Origin: Aquabacterium soli
GTDB lineage: Bacteria; Pseudomonadota; Gammaproteobacteria; Burkholderiales; Burkholderiaceae_C
Direction: 5' to 3'
NCBI RefSeq assembly: GCF_003933735.1
Contig: NZ_RSED01000008.1
Coordinates: 186,001-250,000, forward strand
DNA length: 64,000 nucleotides
Below, in pieces: positions 38,242 to 49,621 of this stretch. Position 1 is the first letter of the stretch, and every line of letters starts with the position of its first letter. Position numbers and translations under genes: made by a program. Under the pieces are notes generated by a model. It saw only the letters and a program-made list of their open reading frames with translations, was not told where the DNA came from and searched no databases.

Positions 38242-38921
38242 CACCGCCCGACCGATCCCCTCCGGATGCCGATCAGCCCTCGGGTGTGACAGGGCCGGTG
38301 GCGCCTGCCCAGACCTCCGTGGATGTCGATGCCGCGCTCGTGGCCCGGGTGCAGCAGGGCGACCAGCGCGCCTTCGAGATGCTGGTGATCAAGTACCGCC
38401 GCCGCATCGAGCGCCTGGTGGCACGGATGGTTCGCGATGTGGACCTGGTCGAGGACATCGCCCAGGAAACCTTCATCCGCGCCTACCGGGCCCTGCCGCA
38501 GTTCCGGGGCGAGAGCGCCTTCTACACCTGGCTCTACCGCATCGCCGTCAACACCGCCAAGAAGGCGCTGATGCAGCTCAAGCGCGATCCGCTGGTGTCT
38601 GAATCGGCGCTGGCCGGCTCGGGCGATGACGACGATGAAACTTCCCGCGTCGAAAACGAACTCACCGATGGCGAGACACCCGAATCGGTGCTCGCCAGCC
38701 GGCAGATTGCCCGGACGGTGAACGAGGCCATTGAGGCCCTGTCTGACGAATTGCGCCAGGCCATCACCCTGCGGGAGATCGAAGGGCTGAGCTACGAAGA
38801 GATCTCCGAGATGATGAACTGCCCGATCGGAACGGTGCGTTCGCGGATCTTCCGGGCCCGCGAAGCCATTGCCCAGCGGCTCAAGCCTTTGCTTGACACC
38901 CGCGATGGCAAGCGCTGGTGA
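38238..38921 (+). CDS. rpoE: Extracytoplasmic stress sigma factor RpoE
   Basis: 227 aa ECF sigma factor of the RpoE/AlgU class. Region 2 is FEMLVIKYRRRIERLV, DLVEDIAQETFIRAYRALPQFRGESAFYTWLYRIA; region 4 is LPxx-like SDELRQAITLREIEGLSYEEISEMMNCPIGTVRSRIFRAR. It has about 30 extra N-terminal residues compared with E. coli RpoE. AGGAGG lies 6 nt before ATG 38238, fixing this start over an in-frame ATG at 38181. rseA, rseB and a degP-type protease follow, the classical sigma-E module. Confidence 0.96.
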   Translation: MTPPDRSPPDADQPSGVTGPVAPAQTSVDVDAALVARVQQGDQRAFEMLVIKYRRRIERLVARMVRDVDLVEDIAQETFIRAYRALPQFRGESAFYTWLYRIAVNTAKKALMQLKRDPLVSESALAGSGDDDDETSRVENELTDGETPESVLASRQIARTVNEAIEALSDELRQAITLREIEGLSYEEISEMMNCPIGTVRSRIFRAREAIAQRLKPLLDTRDGKRW

Positions 38922-38974
38922 ACCCTTGTTCGAGGGGTATTTCGTGCTCTTGTGCACAGGCTGGCAAGGCAATG

Positions 38975-39002
38975 TGAACTTTTCTTGCTGTACGGTGTCT
39001 CT
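38975..39002 (+). promoter_or_regulatory. Possible sigma-E-type promoter before rseA
   Basis: TGAACTT (38975-38981), 16 nt, then TCTCT (38998-39002) resembles the sigma-E consensus GGAACTT-N16-TCTGA. It lies in the 116-nt gap between rpoE and rseA and would let RpoE raise its own anti-sigma factor. Confidence 0.35.
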
Positions 39003-39037
39003 TGAATCGACGATCTGTCTGAACCGGGGTATGCGTC

Positions 39038-39814
39038 ATGTCTGATCACCCATTTGACGACGAAGCAAAATCTTACGAAGCTCTCTCGGCGCTGGCCGAT
39101 GGGCAGGCGGCCGACCATGAGATCGCGCGGGCTTGTGCAGCCTGGCGCGGCCAGGAAGACGCGCGTGAGCGCTGGCATGCCTATCAGCTGATCGGTGATG
39201 TGATGCGCTCGGACAGTCTGGCCCAGCCCGCTGGGTCTGATCAGGCCTTCCTGGACGCTTTCCGGGCCCGTCTGGCCCAGGAGCCCGTGGTGCTGGCGCC
39301 CGCCGCACTGGCAGCTGCCGTGATGCCCCCGGTGGTCGAACCTGCAGTGGCCAACTTGTCCTATCCGCTGCACCGCCGGCGTTGGGCGGGCCCGGTGGCC
39401 GTGGCCGCAGGCTTCGTCATGGTCCTGGGGGCCGTGGTCACCACGCTGAACCCTGAAATGGGCCCGGCAGGTTCCCCCAATGCTCCGCAGCTGGCGCAGG
39501 GCGGGCGAGACGCCGTGGTGCCCGTGGCAGCCCAGGGCTGGGTCGGCCAGGAGGCTGCGCTGGCGCCCGCCTTGCGCTCCGGCTTGGTGGCCGACAGCTC
39601 GATGACCCGCCAGCCTGTCGAGGCCGCCCAGTCGTCATTCACCCGCAATGCCAACGAAGCAGCCGCCGAGCGCGCCGGCCACTTGGTCATCATCCGCGAT
39701 CCGCAACTCGACGAGTTCCTGGCAGCCCATCGTGAGCTGGCCTCGCCGGGCACCTTCGTGCCGCCCGCCGGGCTGGTGCGCAGCGTCGCGTTCGAGGCGC
39801 CCGCAGGGCGTTGA
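39038..39814 (+). CDS. rseA: Anti-sigma-E factor RseA
   Basis: 258 aa. The N-terminal cytoplasmic domain has the RseA signature YEALSALADGQ and WHAYQLIGDVMRSD (residues 13-58), which binds RpoE. A single membrane helix is at about 117-137. The C-terminal periplasmic part ends with a region (HLVIIRDPQLDEFLAAHRE) suited to contact RseB and to be cut during envelope stress. It follows rpoE and is overlapped or closely followed by rseB. Confidence 0.92.
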   Translation: MSDHPFDDEAKSYEALSALADGQAADHEIARACAAWRGQEDARERWHAYQLIGDVMRSDSLAQPAGSDQAFLDAFRARLAQEPVVLAPAALAAAVMPPVVEPAVANLSYPLHRRRWAGPVAVAAGFVMVLGAVVTTLNPEMGPAGSPNAPQLAQGGRDAVVPVAAQGWVGQEAALAPALRSGLVADSSMTRQPVEAAQSSFTRNANEAAAERAGHLVIIRDPQLDEFLAAHRELASPGTFVPPAGLVRSVAFEAPAGR

Positions 39815-39834
39815 GCAGCCCTCGGAGGGCCCGA

Positions 39835-40917
39835 GTGACACGAGCGCTGCGCCACCTGATGCCAAACAAGTCTCTGCCGCATGGCGCGCGCGCCTGCGGT
39901 GTGGCGTTGGCCCTCTCGGTCACGATGGCCCATGCCGCCAGCAACGAGGCCAGCGTCCCGGGGGCGGCACATGTTCCTGCGGCTGGGGCCTCCACGCCCG
40001 CGCACTGGCTGCGTCTGATGGGGCAGGCTGCTCAGAAGAGCAGCTACGAAGGCACCGTCATGATGAGCACGGCCGGCCGTTCCGGCAGTGTTCAGGTCAG
40101 CCACCGTGTCCAGGGCCATGAGCAGTTCGAGCGCATGGAGCCGCTCGATGGCCCCGTTCGCCAGATCTACCGCCACAACGACGACATCCAGATCCTGTGG
40201 CCGCAGAAAAAGACCGTGCTCGTTCAGCAACGGGGTGCCTTGCTGGGTGTGCCGCGCCCCTGGGCCCAGCTCGACGATCGCGTGGCCGATGTCTATCAGA
40301 TCGACCTGGTGGGGCAGCAGCGCTGGGCCGGCCACTCGTCCATGGTGCTCTTGCTGCGTGCCCGTGACCAGTTCCGTTATGCGCAGCGGGTGTGGGCAGA
40401 GCAGCGCTCCGGCCTGGTACTGCGCACCGAAACCCTGGCGTCCAACGGCCAGGTGCTGGAGTGGACTGCCTTCACGCAGGTGAACCTAGAACCCCCGGCT
40501 GCACGGGGCTGGGCCCTGCCCGATGCCAAGTCCCTGGTCGGATGGCGCTGGCTGCGCAGTGACCTCAAGAAAACCACATTGCCGCAGGAAGGGTGGCAGG
40601 TCAACGATCTGCCGCCGGGATTCCGCCTGCTGACGTGCGTGCGCCGTGGTGCCTCAGGCGTGCCGCCTTCATTGGCCGCCAGTGAGCCGGCCGCTCAGGG
40701 GCCTGATGTCGTGCAGGCCGTCTTCGGCGACGGCGTCACCCACGTGTCCGTGTTCATCGAGCCGTTTGACGGCAAGCGCCATGAGCGCGAACTGATGCTG
40801 GCACAAGGCGCTACGCAGACACTCAAGCGGCGCGTCGGTGACTGGTGGCTGACGGTGGTGGGCGATGTGCCGGCCGCCACCGTGGTGCGCTTTGCATCGG
40901 CATTCCAGCGACCATGA
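39835..40917 (+). CDS. rseB: Sigma-E regulatory protein RseB/MucB
   Basis: 360 aa from a GTG at 39835, chosen because GGAGGG (39826-39831) sits at the right distance; TTG 39811 and ATG 39859 are alternatives. A signal peptide (ARACGVALALSVTMAHA) is followed by the MucB/RseB LolA-like domain (AAQKSSYEGTVMMSTAG, FERMEPLDGPVRQIYRHNDDIQ) and the C-terminal domain (VNDLPPGFRLL, VFGDGVTHVSVFIEPF). RseB protects RseA from cleavage and releases it on sensing mislocalised lipid or LPS. Periplasmic. Confidence 0.93.
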   Translation: MTRALRHLMPNKSLPHGARACGVALALSVTMAHAASNEASVPGAAHVPAAGASTPAHWLRLMGQAAQKSSYEGTVMMSTAGRSGSVQVSHRVQGHEQFERMEPLDGPVRQIYRHNDDIQILWPQKKTVLVQQRGALLGVPRPWAQLDDRVADVYQIDLVGQQRWAGHSSMVLLLRARDQFRYAQRVWAEQRSGLVLRTETLASNGQVLEWTAFTQVNLEPPAARGWALPDAKSLVGWRWLRSDLKKTTLPQEGWQVNDLPPGFRLLTCVRRGASGVPPSLAASEPAAQGPDVVQAVFGDGVTHVSVFIEPFDGKRHERELMLAQGATQTLKRRVGDWWLTVVGDVPAATVVRFASAFQRP

Positions 40918-40931
40918 TGGGCGCGACGCGC

Positions 40932-40952
40932 CTCATGCGATTGGCGCATGAG
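40932..40952. repeat. Inverted repeat between rseB and degP
   Basis: Arms CTCATGCG (40932-40939) and CGCATGAG (40945-40952), perfect over 8 bp with a 5-nt loop, 14 nt after rseB. No U-tract follows; it may be a hairpin at the end of the rpoE operon or an operator for degP. Confidence 0.45.
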
Positions 40953-41091
40953 CAAGCTACCTTCACGGCCTGTTTACCTGCTGCGACGATATCCGAGTCG
41001 TGCAAGCCCTGAACTGTCGGTCACACTCCTGTCCCAGATATTTTTCTGTCCTTCACGTCATCCATTGATCAACCTTCGAGGCCTCTCGTCC

Positions 41092-42642
41092 ATGACCTTG
41101 TCGATTTCTTCCATGCTGCTGCGTTCACAGTTCCCTCTGTCGCGCATGGGCGCCATGATGTCGCTGGCCAGTGTGCTGGTGGGCGCCGCATTGCTGCCCT
41201 TGCCGGCGCAGGCTCAGCAGGCCCCCGTGGCCGCAGCTCAGCCCGCCCCGATCGTGCGTGGCCTGCCCGACTTCACCGAACTGGTCGACAAGGTCAGCCC
41301 CTCTGTCGTCAACATCCGCACCACGCAGCGCGTGCAGGTGGGGGGGCAGGGCGAGGAGATGGACGAGCAGATGCAGGAGTTCTTCCGCCGCTTCTTCGGC
41401 ATGCCCATGCCGGGCCAGCCCGTGCCCAAGCAGAACAGGCCCAAGGGCAAGGGCGGCAAGGAAGCCGAGCCGCAAAGTGAAGAGCGTCCGCGCGGCGTGG
41501 GCTCCGGCTTCATCCTCACGGCCGATGGGTTCGTGATGACCAACGCCCATGTGGTCGATGGTGCCGATGATGTGTACGTCACCTTGACGGATCAGCGCGA
41601 GCTCAAGGCCAAGGTCGTGGGCATCGACAAGCGCACCGATGTTGCGGTCGTCAAGATCGATGCCTCCAACCTGCCGGCCGTGCGTGTGGGCGATGTGAGC
41701 AAGCTCAAGGTGGGTGAATGGGTGATGGCTATCGGGTCGCCCTTCGGTCTGGAGAACACCGTCACAGCCGGCATCGTGAGCGCCAAGGCGCGCGACACCG
41801 GTGAAGAGATCCGCTTCATTCAGACGGATGTGGCCGTGAACCCCGGCAACTCCGGCGGGCCGCTGATCAACATGCGCGGCGAGGTCGTCGGCATCAATTC
41901 GCAGATACTCAGTCGCTCGGGCGGCTTCATGGGCATCTCATTCTCGATCCCCATCGACGATGCGCTGCGCGTGGCTGACCAACTGCGGGCCAGTGGCAAG
42001 GTGGTGCGTGGCCGCATCGGCGTGGCCATCGAGCCTGTGAGCAAGGAAGTGGCCGACTCGCTCGGGCTGGCCAAGCCTCAGGGCGCGGTGGTGCGCATGG
42101 TCGATCCGGGTGGTCCGGCCGACAAGGCAGGTGTCGAGGCCGGTGACATCATCACGCGCTTCAACGGCGTGGTAGTGGACAAGGCGGGCGATCTGCCGCG
42201 TCTGGTGGGTGTCACGAAGCCCGGCACGAAGGCCACGCTGCAGGTGTTCCGCCGCGGTGCCTACAAGGATCTGCCGGTCAATGTGGTTGAGCTTGATGAC
42301 AAGCCCAAGCAGCAGGCTGCGGCGGGGTCATCCGGCACGCCAGGCAAGACCGAAGGCAAGCTGGCCGCATCGGCCCTGGGCCTGGAGCTGTCCAGCCTGA
42401 CTGCGGAGCAGAAGCGCGAGCTCAAGATCAACAGCGGCGTGCTGGTGGTCGATGCTGACGGGCCTGCCCAGCGCGCCGGTCTGCGTGAGGGTGACGTGAT
42501 CTTGGCCATTGCCAACGTGCAGGTGGCGGACGTGAAGCAGTTCGAAGCCGTACTTGGCAAGGTGGACCGCAGCCGCCCTGTGAGCGTGCTGGTGCGCCGT
42601 GGCGAGTGGGCCCAGTACGCGGTGATCAGGCCCAACAACTGA
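41092..42642 (+). CDS. degP: Periplasmic serine protease DegP/MucD (HtrA family)
   Basis: 516 aa. A signal peptide (MSLASVLVGAALLPLPAQAQQ) is followed by a trypsin-like domain with the triad His153 (TNAHVV), Asp183 (KRTDVAVVKI) and Ser254 (NPGNSGGPL), and two PDZ domains (about 290-380 and 415-510). A Q/E/K-rich loop at 85-132 corresponds to the LA loop. It degrades or refolds damaged envelope proteins, and its place after rseB matches mucD/algW operons under sigma-E. ATG 41092 gives a standard signal peptide; the longer frame from 40948 does not. Confidence 0.95.
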   Translation: MTLSISSMLLRSQFPLSRMGAMMSLASVLVGAALLPLPAQAQQAPVAAAQPAPIVRGLPDFTELVDKVSPSVVNIRTTQRVQVGGQGEEMDEQMQEFFRRFFGMPMPGQPVPKQNRPKGKGGKEAEPQSEERPRGVGSGFILTADGFVMTNAHVVDGADDVYVTLTDQRELKAKVVGIDKRTDVAVVKIDASNLPAVRVGDVSKLKVGEWVMAIGSPFGLENTVTAGIVSAKARDTGEEIRFIQTDVAVNPGNSGGPLINMRGEVVGINSQILSRSGGFMGISFSIPIDDALRVADQLRASGKVVRGRIGVAIEPVSKEVADSLGLAKPQGAVVRMVDPGGPADKAGVEAGDIITRFNGVVVDKAGDLPRLVGVTKPGTKATLQVFRRGAYKDLPVNVVELDDKPKQQAAAGSSGTPGKTEGKLAASALGLELSSLTAEQKRELKINSGVLVVDADGPAQRAGLREGDVILAIANVQVADVKQFEAVLGKVDRSRPVSVLVRRGEWAQYAVIRPNN

Positions 42643-42689
42643 GCTGCCCGACAAGGCTAAGAGCCGCCGGGGCGACCCTGATGTCGTCC

Positions 42690-42724
42690 TGGTTTTTTGC
42701 TTTGTGAAAAAACCAACATTTTTT
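42690..42724 (+). terminator. Likely terminator after degP
   Basis: The 9-bp stem TGGTTTTTT (42690-42698) with AAAAAACCA (42707-42715) is followed after 3 nt by TTTTTT (42719-42724). The stem is A/T-rich. An alternative stem CCAAC (42713-42717) with GTTGG (42728-42732) overlaps it. Confidence 0.55.
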
Positions 42725-42760
42725 CAGGTTGGCGCAACGCGTCATCAGACCCCGGTGCCA

Positions 42761-42876
42761 TGTTGATAAGTTGGAGCGGATGGCGAGGTGCCCGCGAAGC
42801 CGTTCCCGAGGGATTCGCTACAATCCACCCCCGACGCGAAACTTGGCCTGATTTATTCACAAAGCCCTGTGGATAA
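42761..42876. other. Cluster of DnaA-box-like sequences upstream of lepA
   Basis: TTATTCACA at 42853-42861 and TGTGGATAA at 42868-42876 (the perfect box TTATCCACA on the other strand) both satisfy TTWTNCACA and face each other across 6 nt. TGTTGATAA at 42761-42769 is a third copy with one mismatch. They lie in the 394-nt region between degP and lepA, which holds no gene that I can recognise. This is not oriC-like in context (no dnaA, rpmH or gidA nearby); a DnaA-responsive promoter or titration site is inferred. Confidence 0.5.
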
Positions 42877-42969
42877 GCTGTGCAAAAATGTGCTGTGGGC
42901 GGTCGCCAACGACCCCGTGACCCCGGTCTGGAGGGGCTTGCCGGGGATGCTTTTGGCTACAATGAAAGC

Positions 42970-43036
42970 CCAACAAGCAGTTGCCATACGTTTTTGTTGG
43001 AAGGCGCGTCATCCGTTTCGACGTGCCTTTTTTTTT
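42970..43036 (+). ncRNA. Candidate small RNA or attenuator leader of lepA
   Basis: A -10-like TACAAT (42958-42963) predicts a transcript start near 42970. The RNA would fold as hairpin 1, CCAACAA (42970-42976) with TTGTTGG (42994-43000), directly followed by the terminator hairpin at 43001-43029 and nine U residues ending at 43036. That is a compact 67-nt RNA with two stems and an intrinsic terminator, ending one base before the lepA ATG. The -35 region is poor (CTTGCC with a 15-nt spacer). I do not recognise an Rfam family. It could be an independent sRNA or an attenuator through which lepA is read. Confidence 0.45.
43001..43036 (+). terminator. Intrinsic terminator flush against the lepA start codon
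   Basis: AAGGCGCGTC (43001-43010) pairs with GACGTGCCTT (43020-43029) over 10 bp with one G-U, around a 9-nt loop. Nine T residues (43028-43036) follow, and the lepA ATG begins at 43037. The U-tract occupies the place of the ribosome-binding site. Confidence 0.82.
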
Positions 43037-44844
<1,808 letters not shown>

Positions 44845-44845
<1 letters not shown>

Positions 44846-45816
44846 TGAGTTTGATCACTGGTGTGTTGTACGCGGCGCTGATCGCGTACCTGGGGGGCTG
44901 GTACCTGGGGCAATGGCAGGGCAATTTCGCCTTGCTGCTCTTCATCCTCACGATGGTGACGCTGGTGTACTGGCTGGCCGAGCGCTACAAGTTCCGCCCG
45001 GCCCGCGAGGCCGCGGCCGCCAGGCTGCTGGAGCAGGACCAGGCCCGCCGTGGCCAACTGGCCTCGCAAGGCATCTCGCAGGTCGATGGCAACGTGGAAG
45101 AAGCCCGTGCCAGGCTGCTGATGCAGCCCTGGTGGCTGGACTGGACTGCTGGGCTGTTCCCGGTGATCTGCGCCGTGTTCCTGATGCGCTCCTTCCTGTT
45201 CGAGCCTTTCAAGATCCCGTCGGGTTCGATGATCCCGACGCTGCTGGTGGGTGACCTGATTTTGGTCAACAAATTCCACTACGGCATTCGCCTGCCTGTG
45301 ATCAACAAGAAGGTGGTCGACAACCACAACCCCGAGCGCGGGGATGTGATCGTGTTCCGCTTCCCGGTGAACCCGAGCATCGACTACATCAAGCGTGTGG
45401 TGGCGGTACCTGGCGATGAGGTGTCCTACATCAACAAGAAGCTCTACATCAACGGCAAGCTGATCGAGCAGATGCCGCTGGCAGAGTTCTACGATGAAGA
45501 CAGCATGCGCTACACCTTGCAGTACTCCGAGAAGCTGGGCGCGGCCGAGCATCGGATCCTGGTCGACAAGGACCGTCCGGGCTACATTCCCGAGCGTGCC
45601 ATCGAGCAGTTTCCTCACCGAGAGATGTGCCGTTACAGCGGGGAAGGCGTGACCTGCAAAGTGCCTCAGGGCTACTTCTACGCCATGGGCGACAACCGCG
45701 ACAATTCCCAGGATTCGCGCTACTGGGGCTTCGTACCCGAAGAGAACATCGTGGGCAAGGCCTTCGTGGTCTGGATGAACTTCGGCGATTTCAAGCGCAT
45801 CGGCTTCTTCAATTGA
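44845..45816 (+). CDS. lepB: Signal peptidase I
   Basis: 323 aa. LepB cuts signal peptides of exported proteins at the outer face of the inner membrane. Two membrane helices are at about 5-45 and 99-117. The catalytic dyad is Ser128 (PSGSMIPTL) and Lys183 (YIKRVVAVPGD), and Box E is YFYAMGDNRDNSQDSRYWG. The ATG at 44845 shares its A with the lepA stop. DUF4845 and rnc follow in the same operon. Confidence 0.97.
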
Positions 45817-45833
45817 GTTTCATGGAGGCGAGG

Positions 45834-46211
45834 ATGAAACCTGTGATTCGATCGAATGCGATGGCTCGCCGCCAGCGCGGCATCACGCTGTTCGGTCTGC
45901 TGTTCTGGGCCGTGATCGTGGGCGCCGTGGCGGTGGTGCTGATGAAGCTGTTCCCAGCCATCAATGAGTACCGGACCATCCAGAGCGTGGTCAACGCGGT
46001 GGCCAAGAGCGGTGCCAGCAGCGTGCCGGAGGTGCGTACTGCGTTCGACCAGCGCAGTTCGGTGGAGTACGGTATCGAATCGATCACGAGCCGCGACCTC
46101 GAAATCACCAAGGACAACGATCAGATCGTCATTCGTTTTGCCTACGACAAGGAGATCGAGCTGATCGATCCAGTGTTCCTGGTGATCAAGTTCAAGGGCC
46201 ACTCACGGTGA
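45834..46211 (+). CDS. DUF4845 membrane protein
   Basis: 125 aa. A basic N terminus (ARRQRGITLFGLLFWAVIVGAVAVVLMKLFP) resembles a pilin-like or single-pass anchor at about 18-40, followed by a small periplasmic domain (EVRTAFDQRSSVEYGIESI). DUF4845 proteins commonly sit between lepB and rnc in betaproteobacteria; function is unknown. GGAGG lies 5 nt before ATG 45834, preferred over ATG 45822. Its stop overlaps the rnc GTG. Confidence 0.82.
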   Translation: MKPVIRSNAMARRQRGITLFGLLFWAVIVGAVAVVLMKLFPAINEYRTIQSVVNAVAKSGASSVPEVRTAFDQRSSVEYGIESITSRDLEITKDNDQIVIRFAYDKEIELIDPVFLVIKFKGHSR

Positions 46212-46948
46212 CAAGGCGCGGGGCCGCCGGGTCGCCGCCGTCCCCGTCACACGGTTCCGCGTCTGCCCACCCACTCAATGCACTGCAGGAGCGGCTGGGC
46301 CACCAGTTCGCCGACTCGGGCCTGCTCCGTCGTGCGCTGACGCACAAGAGCTTCGGGGCGGAGCAGAACGAGCGCCTGGAGTTTCTGGGTGATTCGGTGC
46401 TCAACCTGGCGGTGTCCGACCTGCTGTACCGCCAGTTCGCCCGCAACGACGAGGGCGATCTGACCAGAGTCCGTGCCCACCTGGTGCGCCAGGACACCCT
46501 GCACAAGTTGGCCCTGACGCTGCACCTGCCCGAGGTGCTGCGCATGAGCGAAGGCGAGGCCAAAGGCGGTGGTGCGCAGCGCCCCTCCATCCTGGCCGAC
46601 GCCCTGGAGGCCATCATCGGTGCTGTCTACCTGGACAGCGGCTTCGACGCGGCCCGCGCCCTGGTGCTGCGCCTGTTCGAGCCGCTGGTGGCCGAAACCA
46701 CCTCCGAGGTCTGGCGCAAGGACGCCAAGACCGCCTTGCAGGAATGGCTTCAAGGGCGCAAACTGCCTTTGCCCAGCTACCGCATCGAGGCCACCAAGGG
46801 CAAGGCCCATGCACAGGTGTTCGTGGTGGTGTGCGAGCTGACCACTCAAGGATGGTCCGTGAGCGGCGAGGGCGCCTCGCGCCGTGCGGCCGAGCAGGTG
46901 GCCGCCCAGCTCGCCCTGGATCGCCTGCTGGCCGAAGGCGCCGCCTGA
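46208..46948 (+). CDS. rnc: Ribonuclease III
   Basis: 246 aa. RNase III cuts double-stranded RNA, including rRNA precursors. The catalytic signature [20 protein letters not shown] is at about 51-70, with a second acidic site in [18 protein letters not shown]-terminal dsRNA-binding domain ([35 protein letters not shown]) follows. The start is GTG 46208, overlapping the preceding stop (GTGA). The rnc-era-recO order is conserved. Confidence 0.96.
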   Translation: MTRRGAAGSPPSPSHGSASAHPLNALQERLGHQFADSGLLRRALTHKSFGAEQNERLEFLGDSVLNLAVSDLLYRQFARNDEGDLTRVRAHLVRQDTLHKLALTLHLPEVLRMSEGEAKGGGAQRPSILADALEAIIGAVYLDSGFDAARALVLRLFEPLVAETTSEVWRKDAKTALQEWLQGRKLPLPSYRIEATKGKAHAQVFVVVCELTTQGWSVSGEGASRRAAEQVAAQLALDRLLAEGAA

Positions 46949-47019
46949 GGTTTTCTGCGCATGGCCTGGCGCCAGAGCCGTTTCTGTTTTTCTTGAATTT
47001 CGCATTGCCCCCATTGCCC

Positions 47020-48042
47020 ATGTCCACGCCTGAACACGACATCCCCGACGACACTCCTGATCTCGACGCCATGCTCGCTGGGCTGGCCCTGGCCAAGACG
47101 GGGCAGGGTGCGGGGCAGGTGCCTGCGTCGGAGCAGCGCTGTGGCCTGGTGGCCATCGTGGGGCGCCCCAATGTGGGCAAGTCCACGCTGATGAACGCGC
47201 TGGTGGGCCAGAAGGTGTCCATCACCTCGAAGAAGGCGCAGACCACGCGGCACCGCATCACCGGCATCCGCACCGACGGCGACAGCCAGTTCGTGTTCAT
47301 CGACACGCCGGGTTTCCAGACGCGTCATACCGTCAAGGGCACGGCCGCACTCAACCGCAACCTCAACAAGACGGTGCAGTCCACGTTGTCGGATGTGGAC
47401 GTGGTGCTGTTTTTGGTGGAGGCTGGTCGCTTCGGGCCGGACGATGCCAAGGTGCTGGCCCTGATGCCCAAGGACAAGCCCGTTTTCCTGGTGGCCAACA
47501 AGCTGGACGCAGTCAAGCAGCGGTCCGACCTGCTGCCCTGGCTGCAGCAGATGCAGACGCACCATGCCTTTGCCGAGTTCGTGCCTTTGTCGGCGCACAA
47601 GCTCGATGATGTGCGCCGCCTGGCCGGTATCGTGCGGCCCTACCTGCCGCAGCAGGCATGGTGGTACGACGAAGAGGCCCTGACCGACCGCACCGACCGC
47701 TTCCTGGCCAGCGAGATCATCCGCGAGAAGCTGTTCCGACTGACGGGTGATGAACTGCCCTACACCTCGACCGTGGTGATCGACACCTACACCGAAGAGC
47801 CGTCCGATCGGCCCGAGGGCCGGGCGCTGCTGCGCATCGCCGCGTCCATCGTCGTCGAACGCGATTCGCACAAGGGCATGGTCATCGGCGACAAGGGTGA
47901 TCGCCTCAAGCGCATCGGCACCGAGGCCCGCACCGAGCTGGAGCGCCTGCTCGATACCAAGGTGTTCCTCGAGATCTGGGTGAAGGTCCGCTCTGGTTGG
48001 GCCGATGACGAGGCGCGCCTGCGCACCTACGGTTACGAGTGA
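47020..48042 (+). CDS. era: GTPase Era, 16S rRNA maturation factor
   Basis: 340 aa. Era binds the 3' end of 16S rRNA and helps 30S assembly. G1 GRPNVGKS is at about 49-56, with G3 DTPGF and G4 NKLD. The C-terminal KH domain contains [23 protein letters not shown]. The N terminus is about 40 residues longer than E. coli Era and acidic; the later in-frame ATG at 47071 would shorten it. The stop overlaps the recO GTG. Confidence 0.96.
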   Translation: MSTPEHDIPDDTPDLDAMLAGLALAKTGQGAGQVPASEQRCGLVAIVGRPNVGKSTLMNALVGQKVSITSKKAQTTRHRITGIRTDGDSQFVFIDTPGFQTRHTVKGTAALNRNLNKTVQSTLSDVDVVLFLVEAGRFGPDDAKVLALMPKDKPVFLVANKLDAVKQRSDLLPWLQQMQTHHAFAEFVPLSAHKLDDVRRLAGIVRPYLPQQAWWYDEEALTDRTDRFLASEIIREKLFRLTGDELPYTSTVVIDTYTEEPSDRPEGRALLRIAASIVVERDSHKGMVIGDKGDRLKRIGTEARTELERLLDTKVFLEIWVKVRSGWADDEARLRTYGYE

Positions 48043-48803
48043 AGGTTCGCGCCGCCACCGCGGCCTTCGTGCTGCACAGCCATGACTGGAGCGAGTCCAG
48101 CCTGATCCTGGACCTGTTCACGCGCGCGCATGGGCGTGTGGTGGCGGTGGCCAAGGGGGCCAAGCGGCCTTACTCGCAACTGCGGCCCGTGCTGCTGCCG
48201 TTTCAGCGGCTGTCGGTGACTTTCGGTGCCAAGCAGGGGCAGGACGTGGAGGTGTGGCTGCTGCGGCAGGCCGAGTGGGCCGGCGGGCCTGCCTGGCCTG
48301 GCGGTGCGGCCATGCTGCCGGGCTTCTACGCCAATGAGCTGCTGATGCGCCTGCTACCGCGCCATGACCACCTGCCGCGCCTGTTCGATGCTTATGCGGA
48401 GCTGTTGCCTGCGCTGACCTTACCGGGCACCCTGCACGCTGCCTTGCGTGCGTTCGAGCTGATGGTGTTGCGCCAGCTGGGCCATCTGCCGGACCTGTCT
48501 CTGCACAGCGCCAGCGGCGGGCCGGTGCATGACGACGTGCTCTACACCCTGCACCCAGAACTGGGCGTGGCCGAGGCGCAGGGCGAGGATGCTGCCTTGC
48601 CGGGCTGGCTGATGCGCCAACTTGAGTCGGTGCTGGGTCCGGCCTTCGATCCTGATTCCGACGGGCTGCCCGAGCCGCTGCTTCAGGCCTGTAGCCTGGG
48701 ATCGTCCGACCTGCGCACGGTGTTGCGCGGCGTCCTTCACTATCATGTAGGGCCGCAGCCGCTGCGCACGCGGCAATTGATGATGGATCTGCAGCAGACA
48801 TGA
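48039..48803 (+). CDS. recO: DNA repair protein RecO
   Basis: 254 aa. RecO loads RecA on SSB-coated gaps together with RecR. The N-terminal OB fold is visible ([34 protein letters not shown]), followed by the helical domain ([31 protein letters not shown]). Zinc-finger cysteines are absent, as in E. coli RecO. It starts with GTG 48039 inside the era stop (GTGA) and ends in an ATGA junction with pdxJ. Confidence 0.93.
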   Translation: MKVRAATAAFVLHSHDWSESSLILDLFTRAHGRVVAVAKGAKRPYSQLRPVLLPFQRLSVTFGAKQGQDVEVWLLRQAEWAGGPAWPGGAAMLPGFYANELLMRLLPRHDHLPRLFDAYAELLPALTLPGTLHAALRAFELMVLRQLGHLPDLSLHSASGGPVHDDVLYTLHPELGVAEAQGEDAALPGWLMRQLESVLGPAFDPDSDGLPEPLLQACSLGSSDLRTVLRGVLHYHVGPQPLRTRQLMMDLQQT

Positions 48804-49621
48804 GCCTTTCACCCTTGCAATGGACCGACACCCACGCCGCGCTGCTGGGGGTCAACATCGACCATGTGGCCACGGTGCGCAATGCGCGCGGTGGGGTCTA
48901 CCCCGATCCGGTGGCGCTGGCCCAGGTGGCGGTGGAGGCGGGCGCCGACATCATCACCTTCCACCTGCGTGAAGACCGCCGCCACATCCGTGACGACGAT
49001 GTCGTGCGCCTGAAAGAGCACATCAAGGCGCCGCTGAACTTCGAGGCGGCCGTGACGGACGAAATGGTGGCGCTGATCGAGCGCACCCGCCCTGAGCACG
49101 TGTGCCTGGTACCAGAGCGCCGCCAGGAGATCACCACCGAAGGCGGGCTGGACGTGCGCGGCCAGCTGGCTCGGGTGAAGGACGCCTGTGGCCGCCTGGC
49201 CGCCGCGGGTAGCCGCGTGTCCCTCTTCATCGGTGCAGACCGGGATCAGATCGATGCCGCCGCGGAGGCGGGCGCGCCTTGCGTGGAACTGCACACCGGC
49301 GCCCTGGCCAATGCCTGGTGGGCCCAGGATGACGCGGCCGTGCAGGCCGAGCTGGACCGCCTGGTGCGGGGCCTGCGCCACGCCGGCTCGCTGGGGCTGC
49401 GCACGCACGCAGGCCATGGCCTGGCCTTGAGCGACACGGGCCCCGCCTTGCCGTGGCTGCCGCCTGCCGCGCGCACCAGCAGCGCCGCCCTGGTGGCGGC
49501 CCTGCCCGAGGTGCTGGAGCTGCACATCGGCCACGCCCTGATCGGTCATGCCCTGATGGTGGGCCTGCGCCAGGCCATTGGTGACTTCAAGGCCGAGATC
49601 GTGCGGAGCCGCCGGCCATGA
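48800..49621 (+). CDS. pdxJ: Pyridoxine 5'-phosphate synthase PdxJ
   Basis: 273 aa. PdxJ joins deoxyxylulose phosphate and aminoacetone phosphate to form pyridoxine phosphate. Active-site blocks: [17 protein letters not shown] (about 15-31), [37 protein letters not shown] and HAGHGL. Both ends form ATGA overlaps, with recO and acpS. Confidence 0.97.
   Translation: MSLSPLQWTDTHAALLGVNIDHVATVRNARGGVYPDPVALAQVAVEAGADIITFHLREDRRHIRDDDVVRLKEHIKAPLNFEAAVTDEMVALIERTRPEHVCLVPERRQEITTEGGLDVRGQLARVKDACGRLAAAGSRVSLFIGADRDQIDAAAEAGAPCVELHTGALANAWWAQDDAAVQAELDRLVRGLRHAGSLGLRTHAGHGLALSDTGPALPWLPPAARTSSAALVAALPEVLELHIGHALIGHALMVGLRQAIGDFKAEIVRSRRP

Noticed and set aside
42868..42876. Replication origin upstream of lepA
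   Set aside because: DnaA boxes are present, but there is no A/T-rich unwinding region and no dnaA, dnaN, rpmH or gidA neighbour.
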